This document shows positions 45,079 through 54,601 of a stretch of 64,000 bases of DNA, piece after piece (the stretch's first letter is position 1; the number at the start of each line of letters is the position of its first letter). Location: contig JBAXXL010000016.1 in assembly GCA_037127915.1 (NCBI GenBank), positions 1-64,000 of the forward strand. The letters run 5' to 3'. Under the pieces are notes generated by a model. It had not been told where the DNA came from. It saw nothing but the letters and a program-made list of their open reading frames with translations, and did not search any database. The stretch comes from JBAXXL01 sp037127915. GTDB taxonomy: Bacteria; Bacteroidota; Ignavibacteria; Kapaibacteriales; UBA2268. The position numbers and the translations under genes are program-made.

Positions 45079-45559
45079 TTCCGCTTTTTCTCAATTCTTT
45101 AAAAAAGTTCTTCAGTAATTGCGAACACTCATCTTCTTTGACACCCGAAATGACATTTACCCGGTGGTTTAATCGTTCATCTTGAGGTATATTAAATAAA
45201 CTTCCGCAAGCACCTGTTTTAGGATCTGTCGCTCCGTAAATCAAATTAGTTATTCTGGCTAAAACAATTGCTCCTGCACACATTGAGCACGGCTCTAACG
45301 TTACATATATTGAACAATCTAGCAGGTGCTTGTAACCATAGTTACTAATTGCATCATTTATAGCATTGATTTCGGCGTGTACTAGGGAATTATTTAACTT
45401 TTCGATTTTGTTGTATCCTTCGCCAATAACTTTATCATTATGTACTACAACAGCCCCTATTGGTACATCATCCGATGCCAAAGATAATTTTGCTAATTCA
45501 ATAGCCATAGCCATATATTTTTCGTGATTATCCAATTTGCAATCTTTTGATACCTTCAA
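45065..45559 (-). CDS. tadA: tRNA-specific adenosine deaminase
   Basis: 164 residues. Zinc deaminase motifs H61-A-E63 (VHAEINAINDAI) and PCSMC (C91, C94), with VPIGAVVV before them. It makes inosine 34 in tRNA-Arg. The first ATG (45559) overlaps the upstream aminotransferase by 32 bases; a TTG at 45535 would shorten the overlap to a few bases and fits the usual N-terminus (DNHEKYMAMAIELA), so the start is uncertain. Confidence 0.94.
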   Translation of the reverse strand: MKVSKDCKLDNHEKYMAMAIELAKLSLASDDVPIGAVVVHNDKVIGEGYNKIEKLNNSLVHAEINAINDAISNYGYKHLLDCSIYVTLEPCSMCAGAIVLARITNLIYGATDPKTGACGSLFNIPQDERLNHRVNVISGVKEDECSQLLKNFFKELRKSGNGKK

Positions 45560-46682
45560 TTAATGTTTCATCTTGTTTGGCAAAACAAATTCTAAGCATT
45601 GTACTACCTTCTTCTGATTTTTTATAAAAGCAAGATGGCGGTATTGTTGTAACTTTATTCTTTGTGATTAATCTGGTTGCGGCATCTACATCATTCAAAA
45701 ACATACCTTCAGGAATACCAATCATTAAAAAGTAGCTTCCAAGAGGTTCATAAACTTCAAACGGTGTTTCTTTTAATAACTTTACAGCCAAATCTTTTTT
45801 TGATTGATAGAGTTTTTGAAATTCCGGCAAGTAAGATTCGAATTGATTGAAGCCCTCTGCCATAGCATGTTGACCGGGAGTGTTAACACAAAATGTGGTC
45901 CATTGGTGAACTTTCCTTATTGCTTGGGTTAAATGCTCCGAAGCGCAAACGTAACCTACCTTCCAACCGGTCATTCCAAAAGTTTTTCCGGTAGAAGAAA
46001 TTGTTATTGTGCGGTGTTTCATATTCGGCAGTGTTGCTATCGGTATATGCTTAACACCGTCGAAAGTTAAATATTCATAAGCCTCATCCGATAGAACTAA
46101 TAGGTTGTTTTCGATAGCTAATTTAGCAATATATTCTAATTCTTCTAAAGCGAACACTTTTCCAGTTGGATTATGAGGAGTGTTTATAATTATCATTTTG
46201 GTGTTTACATTAATCTGACTTTTCAATTCTTCTTTGTCGAAAGAAAAATCAGGTTTCTTCAGAGTAACATATTTGGGAATTCCCCCGGCTAAAATTACAT
46301 CCGCATAATAGGCATCATAAAATGGTTCAAATATAATTACTTCGTCACCTTTTTCTATGAATGCGTGGATTGTATCAAATAATCCTTCAGTCGCTCCCGC
46401 GGTGATTGTTATTTCACTAATCGGGTCCCATTTAAAATCGTACTGTTTTTGATCTATTTCAGAAATCAATTTTCTTAATGATAGTATTCCGTCCGAAGGG
46501 GCATACTGGTTTTTATCATTTTTTATGGCCTGCCAAGCAGAATTTTTGATTATTTCCGGTCCCGCGAAATCAGGAAAACCTTGGCCTAAATTCACTGCGT
46601 TATACTTAAAAGTGAGCTCAGCCATCGTTGCAAAAATGGATGTGGGCATTGATAAAATGCGTTTTGCTCTAAAATCTTTCAT
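45528..46682 (-). CDS. PLP-dependent aminotransferase class I (methionine/kynurenine-glutamine type)
   Basis: 384 residues. VNLGQGFPDFAGPE, NQYAPSDGILSLR, ITAGATEGLFDTI, IIINTPHNPTGK and the PLP lysine in SSTGKTFGMTGWKVGY. The pattern matches YbdL, KAT and glutamine transaminase K, which use methionine, glutamine or kynurenine; substrate preference cannot be decided here. It is the first gene of the five-gene overlapping operon with tadA, rsmI, tmk and the mltB-like gene. Confidence 0.93.
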   Translation of the reverse strand: MKDFRAKRILSMPTSIFATMAELTFKYNAVNLGQGFPDFAGPEIIKNSAWQAIKNDKNQYAPSDGILSLRKLISEIDQKQYDFKWDPISEITITAGATEGLFDTIHAFIEKGDEVIIFEPFYDAYYADVILAGGIPKYVTLKKPDFSFDKEELKSQINVNTKMIIINTPHNPTGKVFALEELEYIAKLAIENNLLVLSDEAYEYLTFDGVKHIPIATLPNMKHRTITISSTGKTFGMTGWKVGYVCASEHLTQAIRKVHQWTTFCVNTPGQHAMAEGFNQFESYLPEFQKLYQSKKDLAVKLLKETPFEVYEPLGSYFLMIGIPEGMFLNDVDAATRLITKNKVTTIPPSCFYKKSEEGSTMLRICFAKQDETLIEGIKRLQIG

Positions 46683-46811
46683 TTAATTACCGTTTTGTTA
46701 ATTTTACGATATTCAAATTTGCAGAAATATTTTTTTCTGGCAAAATTTTGTTTAATACTTAAAAAGTATTAATTTTTAATTGAATTGATTTGCACAAAAC
46801 GAAAAAGAAAA

Positions 46812-47582
46812 ATGAAATTTAAAATCGCGGTATTATTACTTGTTATATTCTTATCTAATAATAGTATACTGAAAAGTGAACAAAAGTATAAGTTCGACCA
46901 GTCAATATATTTATTAGTAGGGTATCCGGCTGGACCAAATGCAGAAGATTTTTTTAATGTTTATAAAAAGTATGTCGGTGGGAGCAAAGATGAATTTATT
47001 ATATCTCCAATCATTGGAGTAGGAACAAAATTCACAATACTTAATAATATCAAAATTGGTTTGTTGGGATATTTTTATCAATGTACTTTTAGAGATTCCT
47101 ACGGTCAAAAGATATTTCCTACGAATGAAAGTCCGGAGCGATGGGTTAGCGAAGATCTTATAATAAAAAACTACCCATTGTTTTTCACAACCGAATATAA
47201 TCCTTACATAAAATCTCAATTTCACACTTATGTGGGAATTGGTTTGGGTTGTAATTTTGGAAAAATCAATTGGAATGAAGCAGTGAGTTCTCCTGAACCG
47301 GCAGACAAACGGATTGGTGGGCCTCTTGTTCATGAGTCAACTTATTCATTTATCTCAAGATTTTATTTGGGAATGGAATTAGGCTTTGACAAAAGGACAC
47401 GCAAGTATCTGTTAGGCGGTTTGATATTTGAAGCCGCATATGTTTATGATTCAAGACGAATTGATATGTTTGAAAAATTGTATCCACAATTTTATGTTGC
47501 CCACGAAGAGTTAAAAGATAAGTATCCGATAATACCAGGGATATTCGAACTATCAATGGCAGTGTCATTAGTTTTTAGATAA
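46812..47582 (+). CDS. Putative outer-membrane beta-barrel protein
   Basis: About 256 residues from ATG 46812 (MKFKIAVLLLVIFLSNNSIL signal peptide); the frame begins at 46785 but the inner ATG puts the signal at the N-terminus. The remainder is beta-rich with aromatic residues and Gly, ending FELSMAVSLVFR. It resembles small OmpA-barrel-type proteins. Function unknown, single gene. Confidence 0.6.
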   Translation: MKFKIAVLLLVIFLSNNSILKSEQKYKFDQSIYLLVGYPAGPNAEDFFNVYKKYVGGSKDEFIISPIIGVGTKFTILNNIKIGLLGYFYQCTFRDSYGQKIFPTNESPERWVSEDLIIKNYPLFFTTEYNPYIKSQFHTYVGIGLGCNFGKINWNEAVSSPEPADKRIGGPLVHESTYSFISRFYLGMELGFDKRTRKYLLGGLIFEAAYVYDSRRIDMFEKLYPQFYVAHEELKDKYPIIPGIFELSMAVSLVFR

Positions 47583-47719
47583 AAAAAATCATTAAAAACA
47601 GGCAATTTTACAACAATTTGATTTATACTGCGTGTAATAATTATGAATAAAGAAAGTATTAAATTTATCCAATGGGATAAAAATTATATAAATCAATAAA
47701 TACTTATTTGGAGATGGCT

Positions 47720-48013
47720 ATGAAGACAAACGTAACATTCCGACACACAAAGGGTACACATCCTGAACTACAAGAAACAGCAACTAAGTTAGCTGAAGGA
47801 TTCCAAAAATATCACGATAATATCACCAGTACAAATGTAGAATTTATTAACGATAACGACAAAGAGGTTCATATCGTAGTGAATTTGACCGGCACAACCT
47901 TAACGGCGCACGAGTCAAGCGATGATTTTCACAAAAGTCTGCACACGGCTTCGGACAAAATAATAACTCAGATAAAAAAATTAAAAACCAAACAGCTTAG
48001 TAGCCGTGGTTAA
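47720..48013 (+). CDS. hpf: Ribosome hibernation promoting factor (short form)
   Basis: 97 residues from ATG 47720, chosen by GGAG at 47710-47713; the in-frame TTG and ATG just upstream overlap that site. One HPF/RaiA domain: KTNVTFRHTKGTHPELQETATKLAEGFQKY and VHIVVNLTGTTLTAHESSDDFHKSLHTASDKIITQIKKLK. It binds 30S and drives ribosome dimer or inactive 70S formation. The neighbouring hprK recalls the hpf-ptsN-hprK order of proteobacteria. A terminator follows. Confidence 0.93.
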   Translation: MKTNVTFRHTKGTHPELQETATKLAEGFQKYHDNITSTNVEFINDNDKEVHIVVNLTGTTLTAHESSDDFHKSLHTASDKIITQIKKLKTKQLSSRG

Positions 48014-48039
48014 TTAAAAAAAACAATAAATATTTTTAG

Positions 48040-48070
48040 ACCGCATTCCTCGAGGATGCGGTTTTTTTTT
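48040..48070 (+). terminator. Terminator of hpf
   Basis: Arms ACCGCATTCCT and AGGATGCGGT (one bulged T) followed by nine or more T. Confidence 0.88.
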
Positions 48071-48119
48071 CGTAATTTTAAATATAAAAATTATGTAATA
48101 TTTGTAGATGAGTTAAAAA

Positions 48120-49136
48120 ATGTACCAATTTGAAAATCCTCAGATAATAAAACCTGAATTTATATTCGTAGAAAAGCTTTTGGAATCGCCGGCAAAGCTT
48201 GTATCATTAACAGATGATATAGGATTTAAAAATAGAATATGCGATAAAAACCTGCATAGACCTCAACTTGCATTGGCCGGTTTTACAGAATTATTTACCT
48301 TTAGCAGGGTGCAAATTTGCGGTAATACAGAAATTCAATACTTAACAAGTTTATCGGAACCGGATAAAAGAAAAGCTTTCGCAGGTATTACAAAGTTTCC
48401 TGTTCCATGTATTATAGTTACAAACACACATCCAATGTCCGGAACTTTGATTCAAATGGCTAAAGAGGCAGGCATCTGTGTTTTTTCCAGTGAATACGAG
48501 ACTACTGAAGTTTATTCAATGATATCGGAGTTTTTAACTGATCAATTTGCTGAACAAATGTCGGTTCATGGCTCATTCGTTGATATATATGGAATCGGGA
48601 TGTTATTTGTTGGTAAAAGCGGTATAGGAAAAAGCGAAATCACATTGGATTTAGTAGAAAGAGGCCATCGTTTGGTTGCCGATGATGTTGTGATTTTTAC
48701 TAAAAGAAAAGAAGATGTATTAATGGGAACAGGAACTGATATAGCTGGTCATTTTATGGAAATTCGGGGTTTAGGGATAATTGATGTAAAGGCAATGTTC
48801 GGATTGAAAGCTATTCGTTTCCAAAAAAGATTAGAAGTTATAGTGGAACTCGAAAATTGGGAACCCGGAATGGAATATACTCGTACAGGATTGGAGAATG
48901 AACCCGTCAAAATACTCGATGTTAACGTTAACTATATTAAATTACCTATCATTCCCGGTAAAAACATAACAGTTATTTCGGAAGTAATTGCTATTAATTA
49001 TCTAATGAATACTTATGGGCACAATGCCGCTCAAACATTTTCAGATAGTTTGATGACGAAAATAGAAAATAGGAAAAAACATCCACAGGCTTATGAAGAT
49101 ATTCGTATGGTTAAGTATTTTTTGGATGAGGAATAG
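48120..49136 (+). CDS. hprK: HPr kinase/phosphorylase
   Basis: 338 residues. N-terminal domain QLALAGFTELFTFSRVQICGNTE. The C-terminal kinase domain has Walker A GKSGIGKSE, ERGHRLVADDVVIF, the HprK signature MEIRGLGIIDVKAMFG and IIPGKNITVISEVIAINYLM. It phosphorylates and dephosphorylates Ser46 of HPr in Gram-positives; in PTS-poor FCB bacteria its partner is uncertain. No HPr or other PTS gene is in the window. It ends one base before the convergent metallopeptidase gene. Confidence 0.95.
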   Translation: MYQFENPQIIKPEFIFVEKLLESPAKLVSLTDDIGFKNRICDKNLHRPQLALAGFTELFTFSRVQICGNTEIQYLTSLSEPDKRKAFAGITKFPVPCIIVTNTHPMSGTLIQMAKEAGICVFSSEYETTEVYSMISEFLTDQFAEQMSVHGSFVDIYGIGMLFVGKSGIGKSEITLDLVERGHRLVADDVVIFTKRKEDVLMGTGTDIAGHFMEIRGLGIIDVKAMFGLKAIRFQKRLEVIVELENWEPGMEYTRTGLENEPVKILDVNVNYIKLPIIPGKNITVISEVIAINYLMNTYGHNAAQTFSDSLMTKIENRKKHPQAYEDIRMVKYFLDEE

Positions 49137-49829
49137 TTAGATCCATTGCATTTTTGGGCTGTTCTTTTTTAACCAGGAATCATGTTCCCGGTAATCAGGC
49201 ATTATCCTTTTGACTATATCATAGAATTTTGAAGAATGATTCATTTCGAATCTATGTGCTAATTCATGGACAATTACGCTGTCAATTGTTTTGGGTGGAG
49301 CCATAACTAAACGGAATGAAAAATTTACATTACCTTTGCTCGTACACGAACCCCAGCGGCTTTGAGCAGAGGTAATTTTGACGCTTTTAATATCAATTTT
49401 TAATAGCTCCGCGATTTCAATAGTTCGAGGGGCTATTATTTTTTTTGCTTTTTGTTTATAGAACTGTGCAAAATATGCCGCGGCATTCTCACGACAATCT
49501 TCTGCCAAATAAAATGCTTTATTATGAAACCGCATTGCATACGCAGGATTGTCTTCAACTACTAAAGGATACTCTTCACCTAAAAAAAGAAAAGTCTCCC
49601 CAGTAAGAAATTCTTTTTTTATTATCGGGTTCTTTTGGTAATGATCTAATTTTGTTAAAATCCAATTTGAATGTCTTTGGATCATCTGGTCAATATCATC
49701 TTTTTTCGCCCATAAAGGTGCTATAACGTTGATTTTACCGTTTTTTACTTCTAATCGAAAAGTCTTCCTTTCAGAGCGAATGACCTGATTGATTTCTATG
49801 CTTATATTATTTTCTTTGCCGCTATTCAT
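49137..49829 (-). CDS. YgjP-like metallopeptidase (DUF45, M48 clan)
   Basis: 230 residues. HELAHRFEMNHSSKFY provides the HExxH...H zinc site, preceded by SAQSRWGSCTSKGNVNFSFRLVMAPP, the DUF45 signature, and followed by MPDYREHDSWLKK. The N-terminal half is beta-rich (FRLEVKNGKINVIAPLWAKKDDID). No signal peptide, so cytoplasmic. It is often found next to type I restriction systems in other genomes, but not here; the substrate is unknown. Confidence 0.92.
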   Translation of the reverse strand: MNSGKENNISIEINQVIRSERKTFRLEVKNGKINVIAPLWAKKDDIDQMIQRHSNWILTKLDHYQKNPIIKKEFLTGETFLFLGEEYPLVVEDNPAYAMRFHNKAFYLAEDCRENAAAYFAQFYKQKAKKIIAPRTIEIAELLKIDIKSVKITSAQSRWGSCTSKGNVNFSFRLVMAPPKTIDSVIVHELAHRFEMNHSSKFYDIVKRIMPDYREHDSWLKKNSPKMQWI

Positions 49830-49883
49830 AATACAAAATTACAAAATCGTACCTAATAAATTTTAAATGTCGCAATAAAAATT

Positions 49884-49891
49884 TATATTTG
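49884..49891 (+). promoter_or_regulatory. -7 box TATATTTG for hflX
   Basis: An exact TAnnTTTG match 33 bases before the TTG start of hflX. Confidence 0.5.
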
Positions 49892-49924
49892 CATTTTATA
49901 TCTTGATAAGCTGGAATTTATAAG

Positions 49925-51205
49925 TTGGAAAGTACAAAAAAGAACGAAGATACTATTGCCGTAACCTTTATTAGAAAAGGCGAAAATAGAGATTTAGCAT
50001 ATGAATACCTTGATGAACTCTGTGAATTAGCAAAAACTGCGGGAGCGGAAATTGTTGAGAAATTTACTCAAGAGCTTCAAGGTCCGAATAAAGCGACATT
50101 AATCGGCAAAGGTAAGGTAGAGGAAATAAAGGAATATATAGATGAAAACAATGTCCAATTAGTAATATTCGATGTTGATTTGTCACCTATGCAGGTGCGT
50201 AATTTGGAAAAAGCCTTCCAAATCAAGGTAATTGACCGCTCGGGGCTGATTCTTGATATATTTGCAAAAAGAGCTAGCTCGCTGGAGGCAAAAACACAAG
50301 TCGAATTGGCGCAAACACAGTATCTGCTTCCGAGGTTGACACGTATGTGGACCCATTTATCTAAGCAATTCGGTGGTATCGGTACAAAAGGTCCGGGTGA
50401 AACTCAGATAGAAACTGATAAGAGAATTTTGCGCGATAAAATTCAAGCCTTAAAAGAAAAGCTCATCAATATAGAGTTGGTTCGCGAAACTCAGCGCAAG
50501 GGGAGAGTCGGTATTCCGCGCTTTGCTTTGGTGGGTTACACAAACTCGGGAAAATCTACTTTGATGAAGGCAATCACAGAAGCCGATGTATATATCAAAG
50601 ATGAACTTTTTGCAACATTGGATACCACTGTTAGGACATTTGAATTGTCCGGTGGTGTTAAAGCATTGCTCTCGGACACCGTAGGCTTTATTCGCAAATT
50701 ACCCCATCATCTTGTGGCTTCCTTCCGTTCAACCTTAGCAGAAGCCGCAGAAGCCGATGTAATCATCCATATAGTTGATGTGTCGCTTGAAAATTTCCGT
50801 GACCAATTAAAAACAGTTGAAACCACACTCGAATCATTGGATATTAAAGATAGACCGGTTTTGCTTGTCTTTAATAAAATCGATAAAATGGAAGAACGCT
50901 TAGGAATTACCGGAATAAAAGAAGAATATCCTGAATCGGTATTTATTTCTGCTACGCGGGGAATTAATATACAGGGATTGCTTGATAAAATCAAAGAAAT
51001 CTATGACAATAACAGCAACGATGTTTGGTTAAAATTGCCATATACAGAAATGAGCAAAATTAATCTGCTTTACGGATGTGGGCAGATACTTTCTCAGGAT
51101 GATAAAGAAGACGGGTCTGTTTATTGTATCCGCCTGCAAAATGATAAATTGAGCTATTTCAAAAATATTTTTGGTGTCTTCGAAATAGAGAAAAATAAGC
51201 AATAA
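49925..51205 (+). CDS. hflX: Ribosome-splitting GTPase HflX
   Basis: 426 residues from a TTG start; no in-frame ATG occurs until well into the conserved domain (SPMQVRNLE), and the N-terminal motif ELCELAKTAGAEIVE requires a start near here. HflX N-domain: GPNKATLIGKGKVEEIKEYI, VIDRSGLILDIFAKRASSLEAKTQVELAQ, LTRMWTHLSKQFGGIGTKGPGETQIETDKR. G domain: GYTNSGKSTLM, DTVGFIRKLPHHLVASFRSTL and NKIDKM. It rescues stalled ribosomes by subunit splitting. A TATATTTG box lies upstream. Confidence 0.97.
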   Translation: MESTKKNEDTIAVTFIRKGENRDLAYEYLDELCELAKTAGAEIVEKFTQELQGPNKATLIGKGKVEEIKEYIDENNVQLVIFDVDLSPMQVRNLEKAFQIKVIDRSGLILDIFAKRASSLEAKTQVELAQTQYLLPRLTRMWTHLSKQFGGIGTKGPGETQIETDKRILRDKIQALKEKLINIELVRETQRKGRVGIPRFALVGYTNSGKSTLMKAITEADVYIKDELFATLDTTVRTFELSGGVKALLSDTVGFIRKLPHHLVASFRSTLAEAAEADVIIHIVDVSLENFRDQLKTVETTLESLDIKDRPVLLVFNKIDKMEERLGITGIKEEYPESVFISATRGINIQGLLDKIKEIYDNNSNDVWLKLPYTEMSKINLLYGCGQILSQDDKEDGSVYCIRLQNDKLSYFKNIFGVFEIEKNKQ

Positions 51206-51304
51206 TTATAAATCATAGAGAATAGAATATTGATAGTTTTTAAAATATTCGTAATTTCGGAAAAATAATTTTTAAATTTATATAAATAAAATTTAGGAGC
51301 ATAA

Positions 51305-53524
51305 ATGGACGTTGAAACGAACGTAAACACAGATTTACCGGAGAACGCGTACCGTGAACTCGAAGCGGGTGAAGAATACAAACCCGTGATGCCGTTAAGT
51401 TCTGTTATCAAAGAAGTAACCCCTTGGTCAGTATTTTGGGGTATTATCATGGCGATTGTATTTTCGGGTGCCGCCGCATTTTCAGGTCTGAAAATCGGTC
51501 AAGTTATCGAAGCCGCCATACCAATTTCGATTATCGCAGTAGGATTAAGCACAGCATTCAAGAAAAAAAATATGCTGGGTCAAAATGTAATTATTCAATC
51601 TATCGGTGGAAGCTCCGGTGTAGTAGTTGCAGGTGCAATTTTTACAATTCCGGGCTTATACATTTTAGGTTTGGATGTTAATTTCTTTCATATCTTCATA
51701 GCCGCATTTTTGGGTGCTTGCCTTGGTATATTATTCTTAATACCTTTTAGAAGATATTTCGTAAAAGATATGCACGGAAAATTTCCATTCCCTGAAGCTA
51801 AAGCTACAACAGAAATTCTAATGTCGGGCGAAAAGGGTGGTAATCAAGCCAAGGCATTAATCGTCAGTGGTCTAATTGCCGGTATATACGATTTTATTTG
51901 TATTTATACGGGGCTGTTTGCTGAAGAATTTACTTCGCGTGTTGTTGGATGGGGCGCTCAGGTAGCCGATAAATCCAAAATTTTATTCCGCTTTGGTGTC
52001 AGCCCGCTAATAGTTGGTTTTGGTTATTTAGTTGGTTTAAGATACTCATTGATTATTGCAATGGGTTCACTATTCGCATGGTTTGTGTTAGTACCGCTAT
52101 TTAATCAAGCCGCATTAATGGCTGGCAGTAACTTTTTTGCAGGAATGGCACCGGAAATCATTTTCAAAGAATATGTCCGCTATATCGGTATCGGTGCTAT
52201 TGCAATGGCTGGTATGATTGGTATTGTGAAATCATCCAAAGTTATCGGCTCCGCATTCAAATTAGCATTTGGCAGTATTTTTGGTAAATCTGATGCGGAT
52301 GAAACTGTTGAACGTACGCAACGTGATATAAAAATGTCATTTATTATGATGATGATTGCTTTAACAGCAATTGCACTTTTAGTATTTTTGATCACAGGCT
52401 TCAATATTAGTCTTGCTCAAGCAGTTGTGGCATTTTTAACTATTGTAATAATTTCATTTCTGTTTACAACCGTTGCCGCAAATGCTATAGCCATTGTTGG
52501 TTCCAATCCTGTTTCCGGTATGACTTTGATGACTTTGCTTATCGCATCGTTCACTTTCGCCGCTATGGGATTGAAAGGCAATTCCGGTATGACTACAACA
52601 TTGGTACTCGGCGGAATTGTTTGTACTGCTTTGTCAGTAGCCGGTGGTTTTATCACAGATTTAAAAGTCGGTTATTGGCTGGGTTCAACACCACGCAAAC
52701 AAGAATCCTGGAAATTCTTAGGTATGCTTGTATCAGCCGCTACGGTTGGTGTGGTTATTTTTATGCTTAATAGCACTTTTGGTTTTACGGATAACGATTA
52801 TTTAGTTAATCAAAAAATATTCACAAGAACAGAAATTAAATCCGTCGTAGATAGCACAGCAAGTCCTGAACTTATGGCTCGTTATAAAGCGGAAAAGAAA
52901 AACGCTAAACCGCTTGTTGCTCCTCAAGCAAATGCTATGGCGGCTGTCATTTCTCCAATAATGAGTGATAAACAAGAAGTTAAGACAATTCGTGCGCAAA
53001 ATATAAATGGCGTACTTGTACCAGCTGATAAAAAAGTAAAAGGTGAAATAATTGCCGCAATCACCAATGCAAAGGGCGAACTTGTTCCTGCGGGCAAAAC
53101 TGAGAAAGAAAAAGCTAATGAAAAAATATTCCTATATTTATTAGGTGCTTTAGTTGCATTACTATTGAATTTCATTGGTATTCCACCTTTGGCGTTTGCT
53201 TTAGGTATGTATTTGCCGCTACAATTGAATACTCCTTTGGTCGCCGGTGGTCTGTTGGCTTATTACGTTTCTAAGAGTTCGAAAGATAAAGCAATCTCTT
53301 TAAAACGCGAACAGCGCGGAACATTGATTGCATCGGGTTTCATAGCCGGTGCCGCACTATTCGGTATTATAGGCGCTTTACTTAAATTCTTCGGTGTGAA
53401 TATTTGGCTTGGTTTATGGGATAAAAACCTCATAGGCGGTGAAATTGCAGCACTTGTTGCTTTCGTTGTATTATTCTTATACTTTGTTTGGGATACATAC
53501 AGAGCTGACAAAATCAAAGAATAG
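51305..53524 (+). CDS. OPT family oligopeptide transporter
   Basis: 739 residues, mostly hydrophobic, with about 15 membrane segments. The family motifs NVIIQSIGGSSGVVVAGAIFTIPG, KFPFPEAKATTEILMSG and NPVSGMTLMTLLIASF are present. A large soluble loop (about residues 505-600) contains the partly repeated pieces NINGVLVPADKKVKGEI and NAKGELVPAGKTEKEK. OPT proteins import oligopeptides or metal-siderophore chelates with protons; the substrate is unknown. AGGAG lies before the ATG, and a terminator follows. Confidence 0.95.
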   Translation: MDVETNVNTDLPENAYRELEAGEEYKPVMPLSSVIKEVTPWSVFWGIIMAIVFSGAAAFSGLKIGQVIEAAIPISIIAVGLSTAFKKKNMLGQNVIIQSIGGSSGVVVAGAIFTIPGLYILGLDVNFFHIFIAAFLGACLGILFLIPFRRYFVKDMHGKFPFPEAKATTEILMSGEKGGNQAKALIVSGLIAGIYDFICIYTGLFAEEFTSRVVGWGAQVADKSKILFRFGVSPLIVGFGYLVGLRYSLIIAMGSLFAWFVLVPLFNQAALMAGSNFFAGMAPEIIFKEYVRYIGIGAIAMAGMIGIVKSSKVIGSAFKLAFGSIFGKSDADETVERTQRDIKMSFIMMMIALTAIALLVFLITGFNISLAQAVVAFLTIVIISFLFTTVAANAIAIVGSNPVSGMTLMTLLIASFTFAAMGLKGNSGMTTTLVLGGIVCTALSVAGGFITDLKVGYWLGSTPRKQESWKFLGMLVSAATVGVVIFMLNSTFGFTDNDYLVNQKIFTRTEIKSVVDSTASPELMARYKAEKKNAKPLVAPQANAMAAVISPIMSDKQEVKTIRAQNINGVLVPADKKVKGEIIAAITNAKGELVPAGKTEKEKANEKIFLYLLGALVALLLNFIGIPPLAFALGMYLPLQLNTPLVAGGLLAYYVSKSSKDKAISLKREQRGTLIASGFIAGAALFGIIGALLKFFGVNIWLGLWDKNLIGGEIAALVAFVVLFLYFVWDTYRADKIKE

Positions 53525-53591
53525 TTTTTTAAGTTTATTAGGTTCGTAAAGTTCATAAAGATCATAAAGTAATGAATTAACGAATAAATTT

Positions 53592-53631
53592 AACTGGTTG
53601 CTAAGCACTTGCTTGGTAACCAGTTTTTTTT
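53592..53631 (+). terminator. Terminator of the OPT gene
   Basis: 15-bp arms (AACTGGTTGCTAAGC and complement with two G-T pairs), loop ACTT, then eight T. A GTTCGTAAAGTTCATAAAG-type repeat precedes it (53541 onward) and a CAGGATTTGAGGATTAACAGG-like repeat follows near 53665-53695. Confidence 0.85.
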
Positions 53632-53801
53632 GGTCAGAACGAGGATTTGTGGGATTGTCATAATCAGGATAGCTAGGATTTGAGGATTAACAGGATAAAA
53701 AAAAGAAATTGATATATTTTCCACGAATAATTTGAATAATATATCCGAATTACTTATTTTTGATTGTTGTTTAAATTAATTATCTAAAATATAGGATAGA
53801 T

Positions 53802-54461
53802 ATGAAAAAAAATACGATTCTGATTTCATTAATTATGATTTTTGCTTTTCTAGGGGCTTGTAATCAAACCGAAAAAACCAAAAAAATGCCAACATTAAGT
53901 TTCAATTCGAAAGTAGTTGAGATTAATAAACCTGTATTTTATCATAATTCTGCAGTTTATGCTGTTAGAAAATATAATTATTGTTTAAAATTATCAAATT
54001 TCGATATGTATGATGGTGAAAATATATTTTCTTATTCTTGGAAAAAAAAATATCATTATTTACAAGAAACTGATTTAGAAATAGTATTTACTCGGGAAAG
54101 ATTGTCAAAACCCTTTGTTGTAAAACCAGAGAATTGTTTGATCGGTGGTAAATTTATAAATAAAAATCTCAGGGCCTTTTTCATTTGTTGGCAAAACAAA
54201 CCAATAAGATTAAAAAAAGATGAGAGAAATTATTTTGAATGGGAAATATCTGAAATGACAGATTCCTTATTTACAAATCTTTCAAAAGAGCAAATAAAGG
54301 AATTATTTCCAAAATTTAAAGGGAACTATTCATATCGTAAAGTTGATTCTATATATATTTATTACGATGATAGTATGATTAATTGTAAATTTTTCAACAC
54401 GATTAAATTCAAGAATTATCAATTAGGTTTAGAGAAAATGGTATTTCGTTTTATCCATTAA
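53802..54461 (+). CDS. Lipoprotein of unknown function
   Basis: 219 residues. Signal MKKNTILISLIMIFAFLGAC with lipidation at Cys20. The mature part is rich in Lys, Tyr and Phe, and I recognise no domain. Base composition is more AT-rich than neighbouring genes. It stands alone. Confidence 0.65.
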   Translation: MKKNTILISLIMIFAFLGACNQTEKTKKMPTLSFNSKVVEINKPVFYHNSAVYAVRKYNYCLKLSNFDMYDGENIFSYSWKKKYHYLQETDLEIVFTRERLSKPFVVKPENCLIGGKFINKNLRAFFICWQNKPIRLKKDERNYFEWEISEMTDSLFTNLSKEQIKELFPKFKGNYSYRKVDSIYIYYDDSMINCKFFNTIKFKNYQLGLEKMVFRFIH

Positions 54462-54601
54462 TCAAATATGGTTTGTTAAAATATTACAATTCTTCTTTGA
54501 ATACAACAGCTTCACCTCGCCGGATGTGCTGTTGGAGAATACAATAAATCCAACAATTATTCTTCAAAAAAAAATAAAGTTAAACAAAAAATAATAATAA
54601 G

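Noticed and set aside
49834..49841. TAATTTTG box just before the YgjP-like gene
   Set aside because: It ends only about five bases from the ATG, which would need a leaderless or shorter message; not supported enough to list as a promoter.
54480..54601. HicA toxin remnant beside the HicB-like gene
   Set aside because: Checked the upstream frames for the dsRBD-like HicA pattern (G-H-xx-x-x-H) and found none.
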